A stretch of DNA of 21,996 nucleotides. It comes from Candidatus Saccharicenans sp. GTDB taxonomy: Bacteria; Acidobacteriota; Aminicenantia; Aminicenantales; Saccharicenantaceae. Where the stretch lies: contig JANLGB010000006.1 of NCBI GenBank assembly GCA_024653405.1, forward strand, positions 1-21,996, given 5' to 3'. The notes under the pieces were generated by a model. It searched no databases. It was not told the DNA's origin and saw nothing but the letters and a program-made list of their open reading frames with translations. Shown here in pieces: positions 1 to 8,145 of this stretch (positions are counted from its first letter, which is position 1; each line of letters opens with the position of its first letter). The position numbers were made by a program, and so were the translations under genes.

Positions 1-59
1 CCGGCTCAGAGCTCTGCCTGTATCTTGGGGTCGAACCAGAGAAAATCGACCTGAGCCGG
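1..59. repeat. 9-bp inverted repeat bounding an inverted piece of the flavoprotein gene at the window edge
   Basis: Positions 1-9 (CCGGCTCAG) and 51-59 (CTGAGCCGG) are perfect reverse complements around a 41-nt middle. Read on the plus strand, 3-59 encodes GSELCLYLGVEPEKIDLSR. That is what should follow the minus-strand gene product ...RVNHTPYTGS. The first base of the window is also the outer edge of the repeat. This geometry fits a fold-back (snap-back) junction that stopped an assembly, or a very small invertible segment. Confidence 0.8.
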
Positions 60-981
60 TATATGGAGTATGGTTGACCCTGTCCAGGAATTCACCGGGA
101 ACGTCCGCCGGTTCCATCAGTTCCAGAAAGGTAGTTTTGCCGTCGGCATTCGAAATTATCCAGTCCGCCCCGAGGAAGTTGTCATCAGCAGTCAGAACGC
201 CTTTGGCCTGACCATTCTCCACAATAATCTTCTTAACTGGCGTCCCCAGCCATAATTCGCCGCCTCCGGTTCTGATTGTCTCCACCAGCCGGTCACTGAT
301 TCCGTGAATACCCCAGGATGGATACCAGATGCCCTCCACCGACATGATGTTCCACATCATGGCCAGCGTCAAGAAGGACATGGTCGGCTCGCCACTGCCC
401 ATCGAGCCCAGAAAATTCACCAGGGAGGTATCGTTTAAATGCTTTCTCAGGACATCACCCGAAAAAGTCTGTGACCAGGACCAAATCCTGGCTTTCCGGC
501 TTTCTGAATATTCGGCCCTAACCACCTTTTCCTGAAGTGAACTCAGCTTTTCCGGTAGGTAATCAGGATGCCACAGGTAAAGATCGTGGACCAGCTTCAT
601 GGCCTTCTGCAGTTCCTGGAAAAAAGCTTCCAGGCCGGCTGCTTCCCGGGGGGATTTTAGGGCCAGTTCCTGCCTTAGCTCATCAGGCGGCACGGAATAG
701 ACGAGGTCCAGGTCTCGGGCGATCAACTGGAAATGGTTTCGCTTGAATTCCAAGTTCTCTTTTATCCCAATCGAGGCCAGCAGGCTGCCGACATAACCTG
801 GATGGCTGAAGGACAGCGGGCCCATCGGAAACATAAAGCCGCCACGTTGAAATAAATAACTGGTACCGCCGGGATGGCGATCTTTTTCCAGGACCAGGAC
901 CCTTAAACCCTTCTTCACCAGGGAAGCGGCGCAGGTTAATCCACCCAGGCCAGCCCCCACAACTATGACCTCGTATCGCAT
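51..981 (-). CDS. NAD(P)/FAD-dependent oxidoreductase, phytoene desaturase/CrtI-like (3'-truncated)
   Basis: The protein begins MRYEVIVVGAGLGGLTCAAS, a dinucleotide-binding Rossmann motif (GxGxxG) at residues 8-13, followed by LEKDRHPGG, as in the CrtI / all-trans-retinol 13,14-reductase / amine oxidase superfamily. These enzymes oxidise or reduce polyene and related substrates with FAD; the substrate here cannot be told. About 310 residues are readable, against roughly 480-520 for the family, so the C-terminal third is missing. The start is the ATG at 979-981, with a GGGGAAAG stretch just upstream. Sense coding runs cleanly to position 51. The expected continuation (CLYLGVEPEKIDLSR) is present in 1-59 but on the plus strand, so the gene cannot be read through the window edge. 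It lies downstream of the pyrophosphatase on the same strand with a 110-bp gap. Confidence 0.85.
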
Positions 982-1091
982 CTTTCCCCGGGCCTATTGT
1001 AGCAAAAGCCCTGGAAACCAGAAATAATATTATTTAACCTTTTCTGTAATTACCAATTCCGCCGCTGGTGATAAAAATAGAGGAAACGGGC

Positions 1092-1637
1092 TCAGCGCTT
1101 AACTTGGCCGCGCCGCAATTGCCGGTACAGGTCTAACGATTCTTTAATAATCTTAATAGCTTCCTCCGGCCCCATGAAGTCCTCGACAATGACCTGCTTG
1201 TTTTCCAGCGCCTTGTAATCTTCAAAGAAACGGCGGATTTCTTTCAGGGTATGGGCCGGCAGCTGACGGTGGTGAGTATAGTCGGAGAAAGCCGGGTCAT
1301 CCACAGCCACGGCCAGTATTTTATCATCGAGACCTTTTTCGTCCCTCATGCGCATGGCCCCGATGGCTCTGGCTTGAACTACGGTCAAGGGATGTACCGG
1401 CTCCTGCATCAAAACCAGGGCGTCAAGCGGGTCAGAATCGTCGCAATAAGACCTGGGGATGAAGCCATAATTAGCCGGGTAATAAACGGCGCTGTACAGC
1501 ACCCGGTCAAGACGCAAAAAACCGGATTCTTTATCGAGCTCGTATTTGTTTTTGCTTCCCATAGGAACTTCTATGACCACAGGAAAAGCCCGGTCGATGA
1601 GGGTATCATCCACGTAAACGTCGTGCCAGGGGTGCAT
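1092..1637 (-). CDS. ppa: Inorganic pyrophosphatase, family I
   Basis: Soluble inorganic pyrophosphatase hydrolyses PPi to two phosphates and so drives biosynthetic reactions. The 181-residue protein carries the family I signature region: YPANYGFIPRSY near residues 53-64, then DDSDPLDALV at 66-75, whose aspartates bind the catalytic metals, and GLDDKILAV near 102-110. Length matches the bacterial enzyme. The ATG at 1637 is chosen because GAGGAGG lies 6 nt upstream; an in-frame TTG at 1658 would add seven residues but has no comparable site. A TATAAT-like -10 box lies about 50 nt upstream, so the gene can be transcribed separately from the DUF1080 gene. A housekeeping gene, probably unrelated to the glycan genes around it. 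Confidence 0.95.
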   Translation of the reverse strand: MHPWHDVYVDDTLIDRAFPVVIEVPMGSKNKYELDKESGFLRLDRVLYSAVYYPANYGFIPRSYCDDSDPLDALVLMQEPVHPLTVVQARAIGAMRMRDEKGLDDKILAVAVDDPAFSDYTHHRQLPAHTLKEIRRFFEDYKALENKQVIVEDFMGPEEAIKIIKESLDLYRQLRRGQVKR

Positions 1638-1684
1638 CTTGCCCTCCTCGGAAATCAAGACCCAAAAATCTTATCCTTAAACTA

Positions 1685-1690
1685 ATTATA
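1685..1690 (-). promoter_or_regulatory. Candidate -10 box for ppa
   Basis: The minus strand reads TATAAT in an AT-rich stretch about 48 nt upstream of the ppa ATG. No good -35 hexamer is present at 16-18 bp, so this is only a candidate. Confidence 0.35.
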
Positions 1691-1755
1691 TAATTTTCTG
1701 AATCAAATTATCAGCTAAAAGGGTGATCAAAAAACGGTGGCCCGGTAGATTATTT

Positions 1756-4617
1756 TTATTTAATCTCCCGGATATAAATGTTCTTGAAATACAGCGGGGT
1801 GTTATGAGCCTGGAGCTCAATCTGGCCGCAGCGGTAAATGGGCCTGTCCCGTTCCCAGTAATTTTCCATGACCACGTTATCGACCACCAACTCGCCGTTG
1901 AAGTAAACCGTCACCCGCTCGTCAACCATCTTGATGTAAAAAGTATTCCAGGTGCCGACCGGGTTATCAGCGCACTTAAGGGGTTTGTTGGGGTTTTTCT
2001 GATTGTTGTAAAGTCCGCCGGAACCTTCAGGCCACTGGACTGGATCCCAGATTTGCACCTGCGGCGAACCGCGCAGATAAATTCCGCTGTCTCCACCTGG
2101 CTCAATCTTCCAGTCAACAAACATCTCAAAATCACAGTAATCTTTGGCTGTGCACAGGCTGTGTCCCCGGCCGTCAAAAACCAGAACTCCGTCAATAACC
2201 TTCCAGTGCTGCCGCATGTCTTCATCCGCTTTTTCCTGGGCTAAGCGGAGCTCTTCCGGTTTCATCCTGGCTCGCTGCACTGGGTCTCCGACCAGCCCTT
2301 TCCAGCCCAACAAGTCTTTTCGGTTGAACAGCGGCCCAAACCCTTCCTGTTTGAGAAGTTTATCCAGGTAATCTTCGGTTTCCTGGATTTCCAGGTCTTC
2401 CTTGAGGAAAGGCAGAGCCTTTTTCAAAATCATTATGGTCTCAAAGCCCTTGAGGCCTTCTTCTCCGGCTACCGGCCTGGCCAGACGGCAGGCCAGGCTT
2501 ACCGCCCGGTCGCGCAGGTTTTCATCTGAGAAAAATTCAGAAATTTCTTTCAGGGCTTTTATATCTTTAATGCTGGCCCAGGCAGACAGCATGAAGTTTT
2601 TCTCGTCTGGGTAGGTGGCCAGCGGCTTTACTTCTTGCAGGGCCATGAGCTTCTCTTCGTTGGTTGCCGTCGGGGTCTTCATCAACCTGGCCAAGCCCTG
2701 GAAAGCCAGGTAACGAATTTTTCGGTCAGGATTGTTTTTGATCAGGTTGACCAGGTGGGGAACAGCCTCAAGCTCCGGCCAGTTGGTGAGAGAAGCCAGG
2801 GCCGCTCCGCTTATTACCGGAGATTTATCATTTAGTGATTTAACCACTTCTTTCAGCAATTCCGGACCTCCCAGTTGGTAGAGCATTTTCAACAGGTTGG
2901 CTTTTTCTTTCCCTGTCTTTTTGGTCAGCAGGCTGAGGATTTTCTGCTGCCTTTTGCTCTGGTCCGGGATTTGACCCGCGGCGGCTACCACCGCTTTCTG
3001 CCATCCAGAAATTAGCGCCGGGTCTTCGGACGTCGCCAGCCTATCGACCACCCAGTCCAGATCTTCGCCACCAACCACCGCCGGCGCCAAGCGTTCTATC
3101 GCGGTTTTCTTCAATTCCGGGTTTTCGGAATCAATTACTGAAAGGACAGCGCCTTTCCATTCTGGTTCGAGGAAATCCTCCAATTCCCCAAGCACCGCCA
3201 TCTGGCTGGTCTCTGTCAACTGAGGAAAAATCTCGATAAGTTTACTCTTATAGATTTCTGGCTTGATTGTCTTTATTAACGACAGAATAAGTCTGACTTC
3301 AGCTTCGGATTTGTTTAGCATAGACAGCAGGCGGGGAACAGCTTCTTCTTTTTTTAAGTTAAAAAATGACCGGATGGCGGCCAGCCTCACGGCCTCTTCT
3401 TGGGCTTCAAGAAATGGCTCGAGAACTTCAGCTGGCACCTGGCCTGGTGTGGCTGTTTGTCCCAGGAACTCAATGACCGCGGCCTTGTTTTCCGCTGCAA
3501 GAGAGGCCAGACTTTCTACCAGGGCTTTGTATAATGATGGCCAACCATATTTCTGGGCGAGGTTTAGAGCCAGGTGCCGGTAAGCCGATTGTTCGCTCCA
3601 GACGCCCTTGATAATGGCCGGGATGGCTTTTTCGCCCTCGAGCTCCACGAGCAGGCTTAAAGCCTCGCTTCGTAGTGATACCTCATTCCTGTCTGTCAGA
3701 ATTTCGGCCGATTTTTCCGCTATCTCCCTGGCTTTTTCCCGGTATCCGTTTTGAGCCAGTCGGCGGGCGAAGCGCAGGTACAGGGCCAGGGCCTGGTGTC
3801 TTTCCTGATAGCTCGATAACGTGGGGGTAAACGCCAGAAGTGGCTCGGCGGAAGGGTCAGCGATTTCGGCCAGGGCGGCCGAGGCTGTATTTTTAATTTC
3901 GGGATCCGCTGAGACGGCCAGTCGCTTCAATCTCGGGACGGCTGGCCTGGAGTGCAGTCTTCCCAGGGTTTCCAGAACAGGGATTTTTGCCTTGTTAGGA
4001 ATCCGGTCGAGATTTTCCAGAAGTATCTTTTCCAGCTCTGGCCCCGGTGCTCTGAGCATGGCTTTAACGGCGTATTCGGCCAGCGCTGGGTTTTGAAGAT
4101 GGGCGGCCAGCAGCTTGAGGTGCTTCTGGCTTATGATGTACTGGGCTTCTTCGAGCAAGAATTTCTTTACTTCATCAGGCCGGTTTGTGGCGACCAGCTG
4201 CAACAGGTCAGCAGCCAGACGCTCTTTTTGCCTTTCATAGCCTGGGAGGCCGGCGCGGGTAACCAGGCCATCAATGGCCAAACGCACCAGGCTGTCATCA
4301 GCTTCACCCGGTGATACCAATCGTCGCCCGAGTTCCTGGAACACCGGGGAGCCGGCTTCAAGCATTTCCGAGAAGATAGACCCGGCTTCAGACTGATCGG
4401 CGGCAGGAAGTTGCCTCAGCCATTCATCCACTTTATTCCTGATGGCGGTCTCAGCAGGGGACGGGCTGGTGAGGGCTGAGCTTTCAGGCCAAACCACGGT
4501 AGAAGTTCCGGTGTGGGCCAGCGGAGCCTGACAGGCCTCAAAAGCGGATAGGATGAACAGGGCCACCCAAATAGCAGGGACAACTTTTTTGTTTTCCATT
4601 TTTGGTCTCATTTCCAT
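1756..4617 (-). CDS. Exported HEAT-repeat protein with C-terminal DUF1080 (3-keto-disaccharide hydrolase) domain
   Basis: This is a 953-residue protein. The first ~30 residues form a basic start and hydrophobic core ending in FEACQA, a possible but imperfect lipobox, so it is exported and perhaps lipid-anchored. Residues ~100-740 are serial alpha-helical HEAT/PBS-lyase-like repeats (for example RPAVPRLKRLAVSADPEIKN), expected to form a protein-binding solenoid. From about residue 758 (PLFNRKDLLGWKG) to the end is a DUF1080 beta-sandwich, with DFEMFVDWKIEPGGDSGIYL, VGTWNTFYIKM and a terminal YFKNIYIREIK. DUF1080 includes enzymes acting on 3-keto glycosides and many uncharacterised secreted proteins. 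It follows the Gfo/Idh/MocA gene on the same strand by 175 nt, which supports a joint role. Start is uncertain: ATGs at 4617, 4611 and 4599 all lack a strong RBS, and 4599 gives the most ordinary signal peptide. Confidence 0.88.
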   Translation of the reverse strand: MEMRPKMENKKVVPAIWVALFILSAFEACQAPLAHTGTSTVVWPESSALTSPSPAETAIRNKVDEWLRQLPAADQSEAGSIFSEMLEAGSPVFQELGRRLVSPGEADDSLVRLAIDGLVTRAGLPGYERQKERLAADLLQLVATNRPDEVKKFLLEEAQYIISQKHLKLLAAHLQNPALAEYAVKAMLRAPGPELEKILLENLDRIPNKAKIPVLETLGRLHSRPAVPRLKRLAVSADPEIKNTASAALAEIADPSAEPLLAFTPTLSSYQERHQALALYLRFARRLAQNGYREKAREIAEKSAEILTDRNEVSLRSEALSLLVELEGEKAIPAIIKGVWSEQSAYRHLALNLAQKYGWPSLYKALVESLASLAAENKAAVIEFLGQTATPGQVPAEVLEPFLEAQEEAVRLAAIRSFFNLKKEEAVPRLLSMLNKSEAEVRLILSLIKTIKPEIYKSKLIEIFPQLTETSQMAVLGELEDFLEPEWKGAVLSVIDSENPELKKTAIERLAPAVVGGEDLDWVVDRLATSEDPALISGWQKAVVAAAGQIPDQSKRQQKILSLLTKKTGKEKANLLKMLYQLGGPELLKEVVKSLNDKSPVISGAALASLTNWPELEAVPHLVNLIKNNPDRKIRYLAFQGLARLMKTPTATNEEKLMALQEVKPLATYPDEKNFMLSAWASIKDIKALKEISEFFSDENLRDRAVSLACRLARPVAGEEGLKGFETIMILKKALPFLKEDLEIQETEDYLDKLLKQEGFGPLFNRKDLLGWKGLVGDPVQRARMKPEELRLAQEKADEDMRQHWKVIDGVLVFDGRGHSLCTAKDYCDFEMFVDWKIEPGGDSGIYLRGSPQVQIWDPVQWPEGSGGLYNNQKNPNKPLKCADNPVGTWNTFYIKMVDERVTVYFNGELVVDNVVMENYWERDRPIYRCGQIELQAHNTPLYFKNIYIREIK

Positions 4618-4792
4618 TTGTTGCTTGTTCAGCCTGTTTGTCCTTTTGTCTTTCCTTTTATTTTTTTCTTCTGTGAGCCATCTGTTGACCCGGTGTTGTC
4701 CAGGGGCTCGACTGATTCCGCTGGTCTTTCCTTGACAGCCGGGCAGGTGCCGGTCTCTTTTCCTGTCATGACTTCATCCTGTATCGTTAATT

Positions 4793-6085
4793 TCACAGCA
4801 TTGAATTCCACAGACTGCGCAGGGGTTCGGTGATAAGCAGGTTGGCCTGCTCATCACCGATAAAAACCTGACGTTCCGGGTCGAAGCGGAGGTTGCGCCC
4901 TAGACGCACGGCGATTTTGGCCAGGTTGACCAGGGTACAGGAGCGGTGACCGTTTTCTTCGTTGAGGGCGAACTGGCGGCGCTCACGAACTGCCTGGTGA
5001 AAATCAGTGACCTGTGGTTCGGGGTCGGGAAGCGTTTTCAATTTTTCCAGCAGCCCGGGGATATTAGTCCTCAACCCGGGGTAAATCTTGCCTTCGGGCC
5101 CCTCGATAAAGGGCACATCTTTCTGCTGGTTTTCACCGTCGAGAATTATTTCGCAGCCGTCGGCATAGCGGAGGACAATTTTCCGCCAGCGGCCGCAGGC
5201 GTCGGGGTGCTGCTGCGGGGCGTTAACCTCGATTTCTACCGGGCTGGTGCTATCTTTCTCCAGGATGTACTGAACCGGGTCAAGGTAGTGCATGCCCATG
5301 TCGCCCAGCCCCCCGCCGTCGTAATCCCAGTAGCCACGGAAGGTCACATGGACGCGGTGCGGATGGTAGGGCTTGTAGGGTGCTGGGCCGAGCCAAAAAT
5401 CGTAGTCAAGCTCGGGCGGGATCGGCTGGGGTGGCAGGTAAGTCTTACCCTGCCAGTAAAATTTCCAGTCAAAACCAGTAGCTCCGCTGACCGTCACCCG
5501 CAGTGGCCAGCCCAGCAGGCGTTGCTGCACGATTTTTTTGATGGGTTTAACCGTTGTGCCAAAGCCGTAAAAAATGCCTTCGAACCTGAACCAGGTGTTG
5601 AGGCGGAAAATTCGACCGTAGCGTTGAACAGCTTCTACGACTTTCTGACCTTCGCCTATGGTCCGGGTCATCGGCTTTTCGCACCAGATATCCTTGCCAG
5701 CCCGGGCCGCAGCGATGGACATCAGGGCGTGCCAGTGGGGCGGGGTGACGATGTGGACAATATCCACGTCGGGCCGGGCCAGCACCTCGCGGAAGTCAAG
5801 ATAGCCTTTGACCCCGGGGCCGGCCAGCTCAAGAGCTTCCTGGAGGTGAGACCGGTCGACATCACAAACCGCCACCAGACGTCCTGGATAACGGAAATGA
5901 ACTTTGCCCATGCCACCCACGCCGATTATGGCCTTGGTCAACTCATCGCTGGGAGCGGTATAACCCTGGCCGCCGAGTATGTGCCGGGGGATGATGAGCA
6001 GCCCGCAGCCGGCTGCCAGCCCGGTTTGGAGAAAGCTTCTTCTGGAAATCTTTTTGGTCATTATAGATATTTTTATCTTAATCAT
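4793..6085 (-). CDS. Gfo/Idh/MocA-family oxidoreductase with Tat signal
   Basis: A 430-residue NAD(P)-dependent sugar dehydrogenase-type protein. The N-terminus has a twin-arginine motif, ISRRSFLQTG, followed by a hydrophobic stretch, so it is predicted to be exported folded with its cofactor bound. The Rossmann motif GVGGMG lies at 55-60, CEKPM at 135-139 holds the family's catalytic-region EKP, and GDMGMHYLDP at 261-270 supplies a family-typical histidine (~H266). Substrate is not predictable, but secreted members commonly oxidise sugars or cyclitols to keto forms. The downstream same-strand DUF1080 gene fits a 3-keto-sugar route. Start: the ATG at 6085 follows AAAGG at short spacing; the ATG at 6061 would still keep the Tat motif and cannot be excluded. 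Confidence 0.9.
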   Translation of the reverse strand: MIKIKISIMTKKISRRSFLQTGLAAGCGLLIIPRHILGGQGYTAPSDELTKAIIGVGGMGKVHFRYPGRLVAVCDVDRSHLQEALELAGPGVKGYLDFREVLARPDVDIVHIVTPPHWHALMSIAAARAGKDIWCEKPMTRTIGEGQKVVEAVQRYGRIFRLNTWFRFEGIFYGFGTTVKPIKKIVQQRLLGWPLRVTVSGATGFDWKFYWQGKTYLPPQPIPPELDYDFWLGPAPYKPYHPHRVHVTFRGYWDYDGGGLGDMGMHYLDPVQYILEKDSTSPVEIEVNAPQQHPDACGRWRKIVLRYADGCEIILDGENQQKDVPFIEGPEGKIYPGLRTNIPGLLEKLKTLPDPEPQVTDFHQAVRERRQFALNEENGHRSCTLVNLAKIAVRLGRNLRFDPERQVFIGDEQANLLITEPLRSLWNSML

Positions 6086-6114
6086 GGACCTTTATCAACC
6101 AGAAAGCTGCAAAC

Positions 6115-6182
6115 GGGGGACACAATACTCATTCCCCAATTTTTTTTCTTAAATTTTTTCTCGTTTCATGGTAAAAATCGGG
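6115..6182. repeat. Decayed copy of a REP-like element
   Basis: Positions 6115-6133 are identical over 19 nt to 9704-9722 (GGGGGACACAATACTCATT). Similarity continues into CCAATTT, and an ATGGTAAA block at 6168-6175 matches 9768-9775 in the same order, with a middle 11 nt shorter. The right arm GAGTATTGTGTCCCCC is absent, so this looks like a degenerate copy. It lies in the divergent intergenic region between the oxidoreductase and the zinc-ribbon/rhomboid operon. Confidence 0.65.
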
Positions 6183-6247
6183 TGAACTGGCTCGAGGATG
6201 GAGACGTATTTGAAAACAAAGCCTAAAACTGAAACAGGAGGAAAGGA

Positions 6248-6475
6248 ATGGAAAAGCGTGTTTGCACCAATTGTGGTTACGTGGGCAGCCCGAAAAAATA
6301 CACTAAGGGCAGCCTGGTCTGGGAAATTATCCTCTGGTTGCTGGTTATTATACCAGGCATTTTTTATTCGGTCTGGAGAATTTCCACCCGCTACGAAGGT
6401 TGCCCGGTGTGCGGCGCTCCCCATATGATTCCCGAAGATTCTCCGGTGGCCAAGAAGATGCTGAAAAGCTCCTGA
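6248..6475 (+). CDS. Small zinc-ribbon membrane protein (LITAF-like arrangement)
   Basis: A 75-residue protein. Two CxxC knuckles, CTNC at 6-9 and CPVC at 52-55, flank one hydrophobic stretch (about 23-44, WEIILWLLVIIPGIFYSVW). A hydrophobic insert between two zinc knuckles recalls the LITAF fold, in which the ribbon is held at the membrane surface; this is a structural analogy, not proven homology. A strong RBS (AGGAGGAAAGGA) directly precedes the ATG. It ends 12 nt before the rhomboid gene, so the two are almost certainly co-transcribed. No function is assigned; a membrane partner of the protease is possible. Confidence 0.8.
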   Translation: MEKRVCTNCGYVGSPKKYTKGSLVWEIILWLLVIIPGIFYSVWRISTRYEGCPVCGAPHMIPEDSPVAKKMLKSS

Positions 6476-6487
6476 GGTCCCGGCCAT

Positions 6488-8008
6488 ATGCCTCATTGGC
6501 GCCAGGATAAGCTGTGGAGGCAGCAGAAAAGATTTATCATTTCTTCGGCTGTTATCGGATTTTTCCTGCCGCTGTTGATAGCCTTGTTTTTTGAACTGAT
6601 AATCACGACCTTTGGTATCTGGAGGTACTTCGTACTTCCGTCCATTTTCCTGTTCTTCGTGGTGATTAAATCAGTCGAAACTGGCCAGGGCTTCTGGTCC
6701 ACTCTCCGAGATTATTGCACTTTTGTCCCTGTTGATTACGTGGAAAAAGAAAGTCTTCTGGAAAAGAATTTCAACGCCACCTATGCTTTAATTCTGGCCA
6801 ACGTTTTTATCCACTATGGGATTGAGCTTTTCGGGCCCCAGGCCAGAGAATCTATCTCCTCCTATTTTGCTTGTTTGCCCAGTCAGTTTCATTGGTGGAA
6901 TGCTATCTTGAGTCCGCTAACCTCTATGTTCATACACGCAGACAGCGAACATCTCTGGGGGAATATGGTTTTCTTGTGGATATTCGGGCTAGTGCTGGAA
7001 AGAAGAATTGGCTGGAAGAAATTCCTGACCATATATTTCTTAACAGGCCTGGTCTCCTCCATTGTTCCCCCTTATTTGAGCATTGTCTTGTTGCAGAAAT
7101 GGTGGAGCGGAATCGGGGCATCCGGGGCCATAAGCGGCCTGATGGGGGCTTTCGCTTTCCGGCTTTTCTATAAGAGAATGGTTTTCCCGATTCCTTTGCT
7201 GGGTATCTTATCTTATTTGTTCGGCCTCAACCTGAAAGTCAGGATGAATTCCCTGATGGTTATCATGAGTTATTTCTTCTATAATTTTTTGGGCAGTCTT
7301 TTTCAGCTATCGGGTGAAGACCTGGGGATTGCCTACCTGTCTCATCTGAGCGGCATGCTCTTTGGCATGTACCTGGGTTCCAGGATGAAGTTCCAAGATG
7401 AAGCCAAAGAAGAAATGATGCTGGAACGGGCCCAGGCGGCCATTGATGAAAAAGGACATAACCAGCAGACAGAAAGGCTGTTTGAACTGTTGCTGGAAAA
7501 AAATCCGCATCGGGTTGAAGCTCTTGTTTTTCTGGCCCAGCTCAAAAACCGTTTTGGCCCAGTAGAAGAAGGGAAAATACTCTATCTCAGGGCCATTGAC
7601 CTCTTGATTGATAAGGAACCCGAAACGGCAGCTGAAATTTTTGCCGAGTATTTTGGACACTACCGGCAGCCACTGGAGGCGGCCAAACAGTATAAATTAA
7701 CTGATGCCCTGGAAAAAATCGGCAAAGTTAGTCTGGCCGCCAGAGCCCTGGAAATGCTGGCCGACGAGCCAAACACGCCTGAGGCCTGGCGCTCAAGGAT
7801 ACTTTACCGAGCGGCCAGGATACTGAAGAGGTTGGAATTTTATGAGGCAGCTTGCTACCGTTATCAACAGCTGCTTGAGGAATATCCTGATTTTAAGGAA
7901 GCTCAGAAGGTAAAGTTCAGGCTGGAGCGCTTGAAACAGGCCAGGGAAGAGCACACCTGGACCGCCTTCATCCAGAAAAAGAAGGGCGCTTTAGGGAAAA
8001 TTGGGTAA
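6488..8008 (+). CDS. Rhomboid-family intramembrane serine protease with C-terminal helical-repeat (TPR-like) domain
   Basis: A 506-residue protein. An N-terminal hydrophobic pair (about 15-62) precedes a soluble linker and then the rhomboid core. HADSEHLWGNM at 150-160 is the conserved His/Asn motif of helix 2, GASG at 210-213 contains the nucleophile (about S212), and SHLSG with about H286 supplies the catalytic histidine. The dyad is therefore intact. Residues ~300-490 are soluble, charged, paired helices resembling TPRs (EAACYRYQQLLEEYPDFKEA), so the protein joins protease and scaffold. The ATG follows GAGGT at about 9 nt. It is the second gene of a pair with the zinc-ribbon protein. Substrates are unknown. 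Confidence 0.9.
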   Translation: MPHWRQDKLWRQQKRFIISSAVIGFFLPLLIALFFELIITTFGIWRYFVLPSIFLFFVVIKSVETGQGFWSTLRDYCTFVPVDYVEKESLLEKNFNATYALILANVFIHYGIELFGPQARESISSYFACLPSQFHWWNAILSPLTSMFIHADSEHLWGNMVFLWIFGLVLERRIGWKKFLTIYFLTGLVSSIVPPYLSIVLLQKWWSGIGASGAISGLMGAFAFRLFYKRMVFPIPLLGILSYLFGLNLKVRMNSLMVIMSYFFYNFLGSLFQLSGEDLGIAYLSHLSGMLFGMYLGSRMKFQDEAKEEMMLERAQAAIDEKGHNQQTERLFELLLEKNPHRVEALVFLAQLKNRFGPVEEGKILYLRAIDLLIDKEPETAAEIFAEYFGHYRQPLEAAKQYKLTDALEKIGKVSLAARALEMLADEPNTPEAWRSRILYRAARILKRLEFYEAACYRYQQLLEEYPDFKEAQKVKFRLERLKQAREEHTWTAFIQKKKGALGKIG

Positions 8009-8015
8009 TATAAGT

Positions 8016-8042
8016 TTTGTCCCATATTTCTATCGGGACAAA
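8016..8042. terminator. Inverted repeat after the rhomboid gene
   Basis: Perfect 8-bp arms TTTGTCCC (8016-8023) and GGGACAAA (8035-8042) enclose an 11-nt loop, starting 8 nt after the stop codon. Position suits a transcript end, but there is no good T-run, so RNA end stabilisation or an operator are alternatives. Confidence 0.4.
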
Positions 8043-8101
8043 TTAATAAATATAGATCAATTCTTCGGTTTTTTTATTAGGGAAGGCAGGAAATACAGAA
8101 T

Positions 8102-8130
8102 ATGGGGCCCACATGGCTGCCCCCATTTTT
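8102..8130 (+). promoter_or_regulatory. Terminator-like hairpin beside the RBS of the GH28-like gene
   Basis: ATGGGG (8102-8107) pairs with CCCCAT (8121-8126) around a 13-nt loop and is followed at once by a T-run. The strong RBS AGGAGGG begins about 3 nt later, with the ATG at 8146. A terminator-shaped hairpin in a leader could attenuate transcription or expose and hide the RBS; it could also terminate upstream transcripts. Confidence 0.4.
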
Positions 8131-8145
8131 ACAGGAGGGTAAAGA

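Noticed and set aside
1024..1037. AAATAATATTATTT perfect palindrome upstream of the flavoprotein gene
   Set aside because: AT-only palindromes arise easily by chance; no partner site or known operator match.
4629..4811. 60-codon minus-strand frame between the oxidoreductase and DUF1080 genes
   Set aside because: Low-complexity, Lys/Thr/Gly-rich translation, overlap with the upstream stop, and no clear RBS; probably a non-coding spacer.
4946..6226. Long plus-strand open frame of 426 codons
   Set aside because: Antisense to the clear Gfo/Idh/MocA gene; no domains and an unnatural composition typical of a GC-skewed shadow frame.
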